From contig CAWFLL010000004.1 of NCBI GenBank assembly GCA_963816785.1, positions 1,550,001-1,614,000 on the forward strand: a stretch of 64,000 nt of DNA. The letters run 5' to 3'. The stretch is from VRUE01 sp963816785. GTDB lineage: Bacteria; Actinomycetota; Thermoleophilia; Solirubrobacterales; 70-9. Below the pieces are notes generated by a model. It did no database searches and had not been told where the DNA came from. It saw nothing but the letters and a program-made list of their open reading frames with translations. Below are positions 8,764 through 18,019 of this stretch, piece by piece. A program made the position numbers and the translations under genes. Each line of letters opens with the position of its first letter. The stretch's first letter is position 1.

Positions 8764-11700
8764 ATGGGGGGGAGTCCGGGTGAGGCGAGGCTTCGCACGG
8801 CCGTCGTCGGCCTTGTCGTCGTCCTGATCTGCTGCGGGGCCCTCGGCATCGCCGGGCTCGGCGTCGAAGACCGGCTCGAGCCGACGTCGCTGATCGTGCC
8901 GGGTACCCCCTCCGCTCGCGGTCAGGCGCTGGCGGAAGAGCACTTCGGCGACTCCTCGCCGTTCGCCGTCCTCCTCCGCGGGCCGCGCGGCGGCGATCGA
9001 ACGGCAGGGCCCGACGCTGGTCCGGGCGCTCCGCCGCGATCCGCGGGTCACCGTCGTCTCTCCCTGGGACCGCGGCTCGGTCGGCTATCTGCGTCCCGGC
9101 CCGCGGCCGGGCGATCATCCTGCTCGACTACCACCTGCCGCTCGACGTCGCCATGCGCGACACCGTGCCGGCGCTCGAACGCACCCTCGCAGAGCGGATC
9201 CACCCGCCGCTCGAAGCGATCCAGTCCGGCTACGCCAGCGTCTCGCGGGCGCTGCAGCAAGAATCGCTGGAGCGCAACCAAGCGCGCCGAGCTGATCGCC
9301 GCGCCGCTGCTCCTGATCGTCCTCCTGCTTGTCTTCCGCTCGCTGATGGCGGCCGCGATCCCGCTTGCGTTCGGCGCGCTCACCGTCTTCGCCGGTCGCG
9401 GCGTCCTCGTCCTGCTCGACTCGGTGATGACGATCGAAGCCCTCTCGGTGGTCGTCTGCACGATGATGGGCCTGGCGTTGGGGGTCGACTACTCGCTGTT
9501 CATCGTCTCCCGCTTCCGCGACGAGCTGGCGGATGGGGCCTCGCCATGGGAGGCGGCACGCATCACACGGCGCACCGCGGGCCGAACGACGTGTTCGCCG
9601 GCGCCACGCTGTTCACGTCGATCCTGCTGTCGTCGTTCCTGCAGCCGGGATCGCTGCTGCTCTCGCTGGCGACGGCGCTCGTCGTCGTCACGCCGATAAG
9701 CGTCGCGATCGCGTGGATCGCCCTGCCGGCCCTCCTCGCGCTGCTCGGCGAGCGGATCAACTGGGCGCGATCGGGTGGCGCGGCCGCAGGGCGGGACGGT
9801 CCCGCGGTCGCTGCCGCCGCCGACGCGGCCCTGCGCCGTCCCGCCCTGGCGGCGGCGCTGATCGCGGTGCCGCTGGCGCTGCTCGCCGCGCCCGCCCTCG
9901 CCTTCAACACGGGCGCTCCCGGGATCAGCGAGCTGCCCAGACTCGAGCCCGGCTCGTCAAAGCGCCGAAGCGATCGATCGCGCCGTCGGCCCGGGCTGGG
10001 AGGCTCCCTTCGAGATCGTCGTCGCGGCTCGGCACGGCCCGATCACGACGCCGCGACCGGCTCGCGCTGCTCGTCCGCGCGCAGCGCCGCCTCGTCGCCC
10101 GCCCGGAGGTGCGGGCGGTGATCGGCCCGGCTCCGATCCAGCATGCGGTCCGGCCGCTGCGCGGCCTCGGCAGGAGGCTTGCGTCCGAGTGGGCCCGACA
10201 GCCCTGTGCGGCTCTCCGCGCTCGGCCCCGACCTGCGCCGCGCCGCCGCCGCGGTCGCTCGGCTGCGGGCCGGCCTCTCGCGCGCCGCCGCGGCAGCGGC
10301 CTGCTCGGCGACGGGCTCGGAACGGGCCGGTGCGGGTGCCGGCGTTGCTCGCCGCCGGACTCGAACGCGCCGCCGCCGGCGGGGCGCAGGCGAGCGACGC
10401 CCTCGAACGGCTCGCGACAGGCTCCGGGCGGCTCGCCGCGGGCCAGCGCGAAGCGTCGAGCGCCGGCCTGGCCCTGGAACTCGAACTTCAGGCCCTGCTT
10501 CCCAGCCTGCGCAACAAGGCCCTGCGACGCGCACGCCGCGCTCGCCGGCGAACTCGAAGCGGCGGCGCGCGACCGACCCGTCGCTGCGGGGGATGGCCCA
10601 GCAGCAGCGACTGCTCGCTACGGGTACTCGCCGCCGAGCGCGACAAGGTGAGGAGCATGCGCGACATCGCGATCGAGCTGCACAGCGCCCTCGAGCGCCT
10701 GGCCGCGGGCGGCACGCGGCTCGAAGACGGCACGCGGCGCCTTGCCGGCAGCGCTTCCGGGCTGCAAGGACGGCCTCGAGCGGCTCAGCGCCGGCGCGCA
10801 TCGCCTCGCCGGCAGGGCTTGCCGACCTGCAGCGGCGGCGCCGGCGCTCTGGAACGGGGCCTCGCGGACGGCTTCCATCGCTCCTACCCGCTGCAGCGCG
10901 GGCTCGGCCGGGCCGGGGTGCGCGTGAGCGCCGCGGCGGGGCCTCTGGCTCGCGGCGCCGCGCGCGCTGCGCCGCAGCTCGCCGCATCTCTTCGACTCCG
11001 GCTACTTCGTCCTCTCGGCGCTCGACGGAGCGCCGCCGGTTCCCCGCGCCCTCGCGGGCGAGGCGGTCAACGTCGGGCGGGGCGGGCAGGCCGCGCGGCT
11101 GCTCGTGGTCTCGACCGATCCCTTCAACACCGCCGGCTCGCGGGCGACCGGCGCGCTCCTCGACACCGAAGCCGCAGCGCCTGGCCCGCGAAGGCAACCT
11201 GGTGGCGGGCGTCAGCGGCGGCGCCGCGATCCTCAACGACTACGGCTCGGCGACCAAGTCGCGGCTGCCGCTCGTGATCGGCGCGATCGTCCTGATCACC
11301 TTCCTGATGCTGGTCGCGATCCTCCGCGCGCCGCTGCTCGCCGCGCTGGCGGTCCTCCTCAACCTGGCCTCGGTCGCCGCCGCGGTCGGCGTCGTCAGCC
11401 TCATCTGCAAGGTGCCGGCCGGCTACCCCCTCGGCGGCCACAGCTATATCGACACGGTCGGCGCGGCGGGGATCTTCGGCGTCACCTTCGGCCTCTCGAT
11501 CGACTACGCGGTCTTCCTCCTCGCCCGCATGCGCGAACGGCGCGATGCCGGCGCCGACAACGCCGACCGCGATCGCCTTCGGCCTCGAGAAGACCGCCGG
11601 GGTGATCACCGGCGCGGCGGCGATCATGGCCGCCGTCTTCGTCTCCTTCGCCACCGCGCCGATCGCCACCGTGAGCCAGCTCGGCGTGGGGCTGACGGTC

Positions 11701-11856
11701 GCGATCCTGCTCGACGCGACGGTGGTGCGGATCGTGCTGCTGCCGGCGCTGATGCTGCTGCTCGGCGATCGGGTCTGGCATGTGCCCACCGCTCTGGAGC
11801 GGCTGCTGCCGGGTTTTGATGTCCACGGAGCTCCTTCGGACGATGCGGGCGCGTGA
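8764..11856 (+). pseudogene. MMPL/RND-type membrane transporter, many frameshifts
   Basis: Reassembled across several frames, this is a two-halved transporter of about 1,000 residues. An N-terminal TM helix (LRTAVVGLVVVLICCGALG) comes first. The first TM bundle contains LLLIVLLLVFRSLMAAAIPL and GLALGVDYSLFIVSRFRDEL; a periplasmic segment with Ala/Arg-rich helices follows. The second bundle contains FGLSIDYAVFLLARMRERRD and GVITGAAAIMAAVFVSFAT. The paired GxxxDYxxFxxxR motifs are typical of MMPL proteins, which export lipids or drugs using the proton gradient. Frame changes occur near 9000, 9285, 9590, 9950, 10.1-11.2 kb (several) and 11565. The breaks are mostly one-base losses, so it may be intact in the cell. 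A small secreted-protein gene follows 25 bases downstream. Confidence 0.75.
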
Positions 11857-11881
11857 AGAATCGAGACCACAGGAGATGGGG

Positions 11882-12391
11882 ATGCGGTGTCGCACGAGCA
11901 GCAGCTTTCGGCTACGCCGGCTGGTGGCCGCGGCGTCGCTGGCCGCGGTCGTGCTGAGCGCCTCGGCCGGCCGCCGCGGCCATGCCGGACCGTGCCGAAT
12001 ACGTCGACCGCCTCGAGTCGATCTGCAAGCCCGGCGTCGAAGCGACCCAGCGAGCGGTGCGGGGGGTGCGCTCGGACATCCAGGCCGAACGCCTCGCCGT
12101 CGCGGCGGGCAAGCTCGGCAGGCGCCGCGCGGATCTTCGACGGGACCGTGAGCAGGATCTCGGCCGTCCCGCGCCCGCCGCCCGACGCGACGCAGCTCGC
12201 CAAGTGGTTCGGCTACCTGAGGCTCCAGGAGTCCTATCTGGCCCGGGCCGCCGCAGCTCTGCGCGCCGAGCGCATCGTCCCGCTACCAGCACAACGCCGT
12301 GCGCTTCGTCCACAACGGCAATCTCGCCAACGACGTGGTGATCGCCTTCGGCTTCAACTACTGCCGCTTCAAGTTCTCCCGCTTCGACTGA
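11882..12391 (+). CDS. Small secreted helical protein (frameshifted)
   Basis: AGGAG at 11871-11875 lies six bases before the ATG at 11882. The product starts with a signal peptide (FRLRRLVAAASLAAVVLSAS). It continues with AEYVDRLESICKPGVEATQR, AARIFDGTVSRISAVPRPP, DATQLAKWFGYLRLQESYL and RFVHNGNLANDVVIAFGFNY, CRFKFSRFD, which requires three frame changes (near 11975, 12130 and 12275). The two Cys (SICK, NYCRF) may form a disulphide. I recall similar unannotated secreted proteins from Solirubrobacterales but know no function. It follows the MMPL gene closely and may form an operon with it. Confidence 0.6.
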
Positions 12392-12472
12392 GGGGCGTTG
12401 AAACCAGGCCGCGCGCGGTAGAAAGTCGTTTTATTTAGATTCGACGTTTGACCACGATGAAAGGCAGCTCTG

Positions 12473-12501
12473 TTGACTTTCGCGGTTGAGTGATGTACTA
12501 A
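12473..12501 (+). promoter_or_regulatory. Sigma70-like promoter
   Basis: TTGACT at 12473-12478 is followed by a 17-base spacer and TACTAA at 12496-12501, in a locally AT-rich patch between two convergent genes. No plus-strand protein gene follows, so it may drive the possible structured RNA at about 12508-12760. Confidence 0.45.
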
Positions 12502-12507
12502 TTAACC

Positions 12508-12760
12508 GAGAGGCTTGGACAGCGTGGACTTGAACGTTCAACGTCCTTGCGAAGACTTCCTCGGGTCCCCCTGGCCCCGGGGAACATGCCACCCCTCCCT
12601 GGGTGGCATCGGAGCCGGCCCGGTTTCCTGTGCCGGGAGGCGCCATGGCGGTACCCGATACGCACCCGTTCTGGGTTCTCTCTCAAGTCCCTGGGCGAGC
12701 GTAGCGGAAGAGGAGTGGTCGGGCGCGTGAGGGCTCTTCCCAGCCCACGGCGCCCGGCCC
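12508..12760 (+). ncRNA. Possible structured non-coding RNA
   Basis: This gene-free stretch holds a perfect 9-bp hairpin at 12586-12609 (ATGCCACCC, loop CTCCCT, GGGTGGCAT), and a CCCGG/CCGGG pair near 12618-12637. At 12717-12759 a long nested hairpin pairs GGTCGGGCGC with GCGCCCGGCC (one G-U) and encloses GGGCT/AGCCC. A sigma70-like promoter lies just upstream. The C-rich loop recalls the actinobacterial 6C RNAs, but I cannot confirm that. The last hairpin could act as terminator for both strands. Confidence 0.4.
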
Positions 12761-12765
12761 CCTAC

Positions 12766-13480
12766 CTACCGGTTCATTTGCTTGGCTGCCCTGGGCTCAG
12801 CGCGATCCGGCTGTCGGCGTTTCTCGCGCCGGCGGAACTCCTCGATCGCCGCCTCGAAGGAGCGACGCGAGAAGTCCGGCCACAGCTCATCGGTGAAGAC
12901 CAGCTCTGATTCGGCCACCTGCCAGAGGAGGTAGTTGGAGAGTCGCCGCTCGCCACCTGTGCGGATCAGCAGCTCGGGATCGTGCATGTCCGGCGCATAG
13001 AGGCCGGCCCGGAACTCCTCCTCGCGTCGTCCCGTTGAAGACTCGGGCCGCGCGCAGGATCTCAGCCCGTCCGCCGTAGTTGAAGGGAACGAACAGGGTG
13101 ATCCGATCGTTGTCGGCGGTCAGCTCGTCGGCCCATTCCATCCGCTCCACCAGGCTCGGCGGAACCGGATCGCCGCGCTCGCCGATGAAGCGCAGGCGCA
13201 CGTTCTCGGCGTGGAGTTCCGGCGTCACGCGGTCGATGTACTCGGCGATCAGGTCGATCAGGTCGTCGACCTCTTGCGGCGAGCGGGACCAGTTCTCGGT
13301 CGAGAAGGCATAGACGGTCAGCTCCCGGATCCCGAGCTCGACGGCGTCGCGCAGCCGCGCCCGCACGTTCTCCGCGCCGGCCCGGTGTCCCGCCCCCACC
13401 GGCAGCCCTCGCGCCTTCGCCCAGCGCCCGTTGCCGTCGGTGATGATGGCGACGTAGGCGGGGCCCTCGCGCTCAGCCAT
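12766..13480 (-). CDS. uppS: Isoprenyl (cis-prenyl) transferase, UppS family (one frameshift)
   Basis: Cis-prenyltransferases extend farnesyl diphosphate with isopentenyl diphosphate to make polyprenyl carriers for cell-wall lipids. Family motifs are seen: IITDGNGRWAKARGLPVGAG (the catalytic Asp region, with Thr where Met is usual), YAFSTENWSR, FVPFNYGGRAEI, DPELLIRTGGERRLSNYLLW, and FTDELWPDF near the end. The frame breaks once near 13030 between FNGTT and REEEFRAG, fitting a one-base loss. The ATG at 13480 overlaps the TGA of the DUF2600 gene by eight bases, so the pair is translationally coupled. Reconstructed length is about 238 residues, normal for the family. Confidence 0.85.
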
Positions 13481-14538
13481 GGCGGCGCAGGCGCATCGCG
13501 ACCATGATCGGCCGCACGGTCGGGTCGAGTGATTCGAGCAGGCGCTCTCTGATCGGGCGAGCGTACCCACTGTCGGCGGCGGGAGCGCTCAGGTAGAAGC
13601 CGGCGACGCCGGCGAGGATCGCGCGGTGCCGCCGCGCGTGGCGCAGACGCTCGGTGGCCGCTTTGGCGCGGCTCGGCGAGCAGGCCGATCCGGTTCGCCG
13701 CCTGCTCCTCGTCAGCGCAGTAGCTCGAGGTAGTTGTGCTGGCCCGCCTCGAGGTCGTCGTCGCGGTCGACCAGGTCGTCGAGAAGGACGGTCAGTGCGC
13801 CGATCGGCGGAAAGTAGGCGGCGTCGATCAGGGTCGCCTCCTCGGCGGTCGTCTCGGCTCGGCCGCTGCTGCGATCAGGGCGTGGGCGGCCACCGAGGAG
13901 CTGGCGCCTGCCGCCAGCCTCCCACCAGAGATAGCCCGGGCGGTTGTCGCTGCTCGATTGCCCAGGCCTCGAGCCGCGCGGTGCCGGCGCGGGCCGCGAC
14001 GTGCGTGTGGCTCTGTCCCTCGCCGCAGCGCTTCGCCGCCCGCTGCAGGAGCGGCAGCACCGGCTTCGTCGCCGGCAGCGCCGCCAGTTCCTCCTGGCAG
14101 GCGGCGACCAGGGCCGCCAGATAGCCGCCGTCCTCGCGCTGGGGTGAGGCGGTACCAGTCCCCGGTGCAGGCGCCGGGGGAGACGGCGTCGACGAACGGC
14201 TCGTGCAGCGCCAGGCCGTCCGCGAGCGGGTCGTCGACCGGCTGCTCGCCGAGCGAGTCGAGATAGTCGATCGCGACCTGGAGGGCCGTCATCGCCCGCA
14301 GCGGACCGGCCCGGCGCGCCCGTGGCGCCAGGATCGCGAAGACGGCCGTCGCCTCGACGTTGCGCCCCTTGTCCCGCAGCGCCGTGAGCGCCGCCGCGCG
14401 GAGGAGCGGGTCAGGGATCGCAATGGCACGTTCCCTCCAGCGCTCCAACTCGGCGCGCACGAGCGGCAGGATCCGGCGCTCGTAGCTGATGAGCGCCGAC
14501 ACCACCGCAGTCGCATTGGCTGCAAATTCCGATTCCAT
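13473..14538 (-). CDS. DUF2600 (YtpB-like) terpenoid cyclase family protein (frameshifted)
   Basis: The known member YtpB makes C35 terpenes (tetraprenyl-beta-curcumene). The reconstructed protein follows the family: LVRAELERWRERAIAIPDPL, LRDKGRN, AMTALQVAIDYLDSLGEQP, then CGEGQSHTHVAARAG, then IDAAYFPPIGALTVLLDDLV and DRDDDLEAGQHNYLE, whose Asp-rich motif would bind Mg-diphosphate. It ends with AGVAGFYLSAP and LDPTVRPIMVAMRLRRHG. Frame changes occur near 14150, 13930, 13855 and 13690. The N-terminus is uncertain: ATG at 14538 fits the family start, with 14643 an alternative. Coupling to uppS suggests that the prenyl product is its substrate. Confidence 0.7.
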
Positions 14539-14657
14539 CTCCCATAGTGTCGTCGCTGCCCCGTCCGCTGCCTCTGAACTGATAGAGGCCCGGTGCGATC
14601 GATCTGCGATCGAGCGCAAGAAGCCTGCGACAGGCATCGTCACGATAATCGTCGGAG

Positions 14658-15773
14658 ATGCGAGTGCAGCTGGTCGATCCCTCGGCCTTCACGCCGCCCT
14701 ACGACCGCGCCCTCGCCGCGGCCCTGGCCCGACGCGGGGCCGAGGTCGAGCTGCTGACCAGCCGCTTTCTCTACGGCCCGGTCCCCGCCGCCGACGGCTA
14801 CCGGGTGCAGGAGCGCTTCTACCGGCGGAGCGCCGCCCGCGGCCTCGAGACCCGCGGCCGCCGCCCGCTGAAGCTGGCGGAGCATCTGACCGACATGCTC
14901 GCCTTCCGCCGCTCCCCGGGGGCCGACATCGTCCACTACCAGTGGCTGACGGTCCCGGGGCTCGACGCGATGCTGCTCCCCCCCGCCCGCCCGCGAGTGA
15001 TGACGGCCCACTACGTCCTTCCGCCGCACCCGAGCCGCCGCCAGCTCGCGAGCGCGAGGCGCGCCTTCGGCCGGATGGACGCCGTCGTCGCCCACTCCGA
15101 GCAGGGTGCCGGCCGCCTGCGGGCCGAGGTCGGGATCGACCCGGCCCGGATCCACGTCATCCACCACGGCGCCTTCGACTACCTGACCCGGATCGGCGAG
15201 GAGAGGCCGCTGCCCGAGGAGCTGGGGGAGCCCGAGGGGCCGGTGATCCTCTTCTTCGGTCTCCTTCGCCCCTACAAGGGCCTCGACACACTGCTCGAGG
15301 CCTTCGCCCGCGTTGAGGGCGCAGAGCTCTGGATCGTCGGCCGGCCGCGGATGGACCTCGAGCCGCTCCGCGCCGCCGCGGCGCGGGCGCCGGGCCAGAC
15401 CCGGCTCGTCCCTCGGTTCGTCGAGGACGCCGAGATACCCCCGATCCTCCGCCGCGCCGACATCCTCGTCCTGCCCTACCGCGACGCCGAGCAGTCGGGG
15501 GTTCTCTACGCCGGGCTCGCGTTCGGCAAGGCGATGGTTCTGAGCGCGGTCGGGGGGTTCCCCGAGGTGGCCGGCGAGGGTGCCGCCGGGCTCGTCCCCC
15601 CAGAGGACCCGGTCGCCCTTGCCGGGGCGCTGCAGGAGCTGATCGACGACCCCTCGCAACGGCGGGCCCTTGGGGAGGGCGCCGCCGCGGCCGCCGCCGG
15701 GCCCTACTCCTGGGACACGGCGGCGGAACGGACGCTCGCCCTCTACGAGGAGCTGCTGGAGGAACGCCGGTGA
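14658..15773 (+). CDS. Glycosyltransferase family 4
   Basis: 371 residues, GT-B fold. The N-terminal half starts MRVQLVDPSAFTPPYD; the C-terminal donor-binding half has VILFFGLLRPYKGLDTLLEA, ADILVLPYRDAEQSGVLYAG and the E(x7)E-type region ending GGFPEVAGEG. Such enzymes move a nucleotide-activated sugar onto a lipid- or polysaccharide-linked acceptor on the cytoplasmic face. The stop overlaps the GTG of the next gene (GTGA). It opens a five-gene plus-strand cluster for a surface glycan and starts 120 bases from the divergent DUF2600 gene. The sugar cannot be told from sequence. Confidence 0.9.
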   Translation: MRVQLVDPSAFTPPYDRALAAALARRGAEVELLTSRFLYGPVPAADGYRVQERFYRRSAARGLETRGRRPLKLAEHLTDMLAFRRSPGADIVHYQWLTVPGLDAMLLPPARPRVMTAHYVLPPHPSRRQLASARRAFGRMDAVVAHSEQGAGRLRAEVGIDPARIHVIHHGAFDYLTRIGEERPLPEELGEPEGPVILFFGLLRPYKGLDTLLEAFARVEGAELWIVGRPRMDLEPLRAAAARAPGQTRLVPRFVEDAEIPPILRRADILVLPYRDAEQSGVLYAGLAFGKAMVLSAVGGFPEVAGEGAAGLVPPEDPVALAGALQELIDDPSQRRALGEGAAAAAAGPYSWDTAAERTLALYEELLEERR

Positions 15774-16894
15774 CGCTCGTCGCGATCCTCTTCTGGGTCA
15801 GTGTCGCCCTGATCGTCTACACCCACCTCGGGTATCCGCTGCTGCTCTACCTGCTCACCCGGTTTCGCAAGCCTTACGCCCCCGAGGAGATCGACCCCCT
15901 TCCCAGGGTCTCGCTGGTCATCGCCGCCCACGACGAGGAGGAGGTGATCGAGGCCAAGGTCGCGAACGCGCTCGCGCTCGACTACCCCCGCGACCAGCTG
16001 GAGGTGATCGTCGCCTCCGACGGATCCGGTGACGAGACCGCGGCGCGGGCGCGGGCCGCCGGCGCGGACCTCGTCCTCGAGCTGCCCCGGGGCGGCAAGA
16101 CCGCCGCCCAGAACGCCGCCGCGGAGCGCACGGAAGGCGAGATCCTCGCCTTCTCGGACGCAAACAGCGCCTGGTCGGCGGGCGCGCTCCGTGACCTCGT
16201 CGAGCCCTTCGCCGACCCGGCCGTCGGCTACGTCTGCGGCCAGGTCCGGTTCCTCTCCCCCGATGGCGACAACCTCGAGGGGGCCTACTGGCGCTACGAG
16301 ATGGCGGTGAGGGGGATGGAGTCGCGCCTGGCCGGGATCACCGCCGGCAACGGCGCGATCTACGCGGTCCACCGTGACGCCTATCTGGACCTGCCTCCCT
16401 CCGGCAGCCACGATCTCTCGTTCCCGTTCCTCTTCGCCAAGCGCGGGTTGCGCTCGCGCTACTCGCCGGCGGCCGCGGCCGAGGAGAAGATGGTGCCGAC
16501 GATCGAGGGCGAGTTCGCGCGCAAACGCCGGATGATGGTCGGCCTCTGGGACATCGTGGTCGGCGAAGGGATGCTCTCTCCCCGCGGCTACCCGTTCGGC
16601 TACTGGCTCGAGCTCCTCTCCCACCGGCTGCTCCGCTACCTGACGCCGTTTCTCCATCTCGTCGCCCTCGCCGCCAACGCGGCGCTGCTCGGCGACGGAT
16701 GGGTCTACCTGCTGACCTTCGCCTTCCAGCTCTGCTTCCTGCTCGCCGCGCTCTGCGGGTGGCTGGTGCCGCAGGCGCCGTTCAGGGTCGCCCGCTACTA
16801 CGTCCTGACCACGGCCTCGATCGCGGCCGGGCTCTGGGATCGCCTCCGCCGCGGCTCGCCGGGCACCTGGGAGAAGGCAGAGGGGACCCGCTAG
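15770..16894 (+). CDS. Membrane glycosyltransferase family 2
   Basis: 374 residues. An N-terminal TM helix (LVAILFWVSVALIVYTHLGY), a cytoplasmic GT-A domain (VSLVIAAHDEEEVIEAKV, VIVASDGSGDETAARARA, GKTAAQNAAAERTEGEI with FSDANS, GNGAIYAVHRDAY), and about three C-terminal TM helices from residue 280 give the layout of hyaluronan/cellulose-synthase-like enzymes. The Q-x-x-R-W motif of processive enzymes is not obvious, so single-sugar transfer is possible. The GTG start overlaps the previous TGA. It is part of the surface-glycan cluster. Confidence 0.88.
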   Translation: MTLVAILFWVSVALIVYTHLGYPLLLYLLTRFRKPYAPEEIDPLPRVSLVIAAHDEEEVIEAKVANALALDYPRDQLEVIVASDGSGDETAARARAAGADLVLELPRGGKTAAQNAAAERTEGEILAFSDANSAWSAGALRDLVEPFADPAVGYVCGQVRFLSPDGDNLEGAYWRYEMAVRGMESRLAGITAGNGAIYAVHRDAYLDLPPSGSHDLSFPFLFAKRGLRSRYSPAAAAEEKMVPTIEGEFARKRRMMVGLWDIVVGEGMLSPRGYPFGYWLELLSHRLLRYLTPFLHLVALAANAALLGDGWVYLLTFAFQLCFLLAALCGWLVPQAPFRVARYYVLTTASIAAGLWDRLRRGSPGTWEKAEGTR

Positions 16895-16896
16895 CC

Positions 16897-17463
16897 GTGC
16901 CTCGCGCCTTCGACATCATCGTCGCTGCGGTGGCGCTGGCGATCCTCTCGCCGCTGCTGCTGGTCGCCACGATCGCGATCAGGCTCGGCAGCCGTGGCCC
17001 GGTCCTCTACCGCCAGCGCCGGGTCGGCCTCGGCGGCCGCGAGTTCGAGCTGTTGAAGCTGCGGACCATGGTCGAGGGCTCCGACCCGGTCGGCTACGGA
17101 ACCGCGGTCACGCGCGACGACCCGAGGGTCACCGGGATCGGCCGCTTTCTGCGGCGGACCTCGCTCGATGAGGTCCCGAACCTGGTCAACGTCCTCCGCG
17201 GCGAGATGGCGATCGTCGGCCCGCGTCCGACGATCCCGGCCCAGGTCGACGACTACACCCCGCGCCAGCGCCGCCGCCACGAGGTTCGGCCCGGGATCAC
17301 CGGCTGGGCGCAGGTCCAGGGGCGGGCCGGGATCCCCTGGGAGGAGCGGATCGAGCTCGACGTCGAGTACGTCGAACGTCGCAGCGTCGGGCTCGACCTG
17401 CGCATCCTCGCGAAGACGGGGTGGCTGCTCGTCAACCGGCCACGGGCTCTCGCCCGATGCTAG
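16897..17463 (+). CDS. Undecaprenyl-phosphate sugar phosphotransferase (bacterial sugar transferase family)
   Basis: 188 residues, the short monotopic form of the WbaP/WcaJ catalytic domain without the extra N-terminal membrane region. One hydrophobic segment (IIVAAVALAILSPLLLVATI) is followed by GPVLYRQRRVGLGGREFELL, KLRTM, RRTSLDEVPNLVNVLRGEMA, IVGPRP and RPGITGWAQVQGR. This enzyme starts a glycan repeat unit by moving sugar-1-phosphate to undecaprenyl phosphate. The GTG lies two bases after the previous stop. Its presence makes the cluster a likely exopolysaccharide or surface-glycan pathway, possibly served by the nearby uppS-like gene. Confidence 0.92.
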   Translation: MPRAFDIIVAAVALAILSPLLLVATIAIRLGSRGPVLYRQRRVGLGGREFELLKLRTMVEGSDPVGYGTAVTRDDPRVTGIGRFLRRTSLDEVPNLVNVLRGEMAIVGPRPTIPAQVDDYTPRQRRRHEVRPGITGWAQVQGRAGIPWEERIELDVEYVERRSVGLDLRILAKTGWLLVNRPRALARC

Positions 17464-17473
17464 GGTTTCCCTC

Positions 17474-18019
17474 GTGTCGGAGCGACCCGAGGTCAGCCTG
17501 CGCCCGTTCGAGCCTGGCGACGCCGCGGCGGTCCACCGCTGGTTCAACAACCCGGAGGCGACCAGGACCCTGATGGAGCAGCGCGACAGCTTCTCCCTCG
17601 AGGACGCCGAGGGCTGGGTCGCGCGGGCGATGGACGACAGCGGCGAGGACCGCAAGTACGCGATCCTCGTCGAGGGGCACGAGGAGCCGGTCGGCTTCAC
17701 CGCCCTCTACGGCCTCTTCCGCCAGACCGCGCCGGAGCTCGGGGCGCTGATCGGCGACGAAGTCCGCGGCAAGGGGATCGGCCGCCGCGCCGAGGCGCTG
17801 ACGATTGCCAGGGCCTTCGACTCGTTTGGCGCCCACCGCGTCTACGGCAGGATCCCCGCCTACAACGAGGCCGCGAAGCGGGTCGTGACGAGCCTCGGTT
17901 GGCGGCATGAGGGGACGATGCGGGCTCACCTCCGCCGCGACGGCGAGGCTGCCGACTGCGAGATCTGGGGAGTGCTTCCGGACGAGTTCCGCGCGGCCGC
18001 GGCGGACCTTCTGCCGTGA
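17474..18019 (+). CDS. GNAT acetyltransferase, RimJ/RimL-like
   Basis: About 181 residues starting at GTG. The order is VSLRPFEPGDAAAVHRWFNN, a central GFTALYGL strand, the acetyl-CoA loop (VRGKGIGRRAEALTIA), then HRVYGRIPAYNEAAKRVVTS and LGWRHEGTMR, typical of RimJ/PseH-like N-acetyltransferases. In a glycan cluster such enzymes usually acetylate an amino sugar before transfer; that role is inferred here. The next gene overlaps it by four bases (GTGA). Confidence 0.85.
   Translation: MSERPEVSLRPFEPGDAAAVHRWFNNPEATRTLMEQRDSFSLEDAEGWVARAMDDSGEDRKYAILVEGHEEPVGFTALYGLFRQTAPELGALIGDEVRGKGIGRRAEALTIARAFDSFGAHRVYGRIPAYNEAAKRVVTSLGWRHEGTMRAHLRRDGEAADCEIWGVLPDEFRAAAADLLP

Noticed and set aside
12508..12760. 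Identification of the structured region as 6C RNA, RNase P RNA, SRP RNA or tmRNA
   Set aside because: No diagnostic conserved sequence of these families was found; only a C-rich loop recalls 6C RNA.
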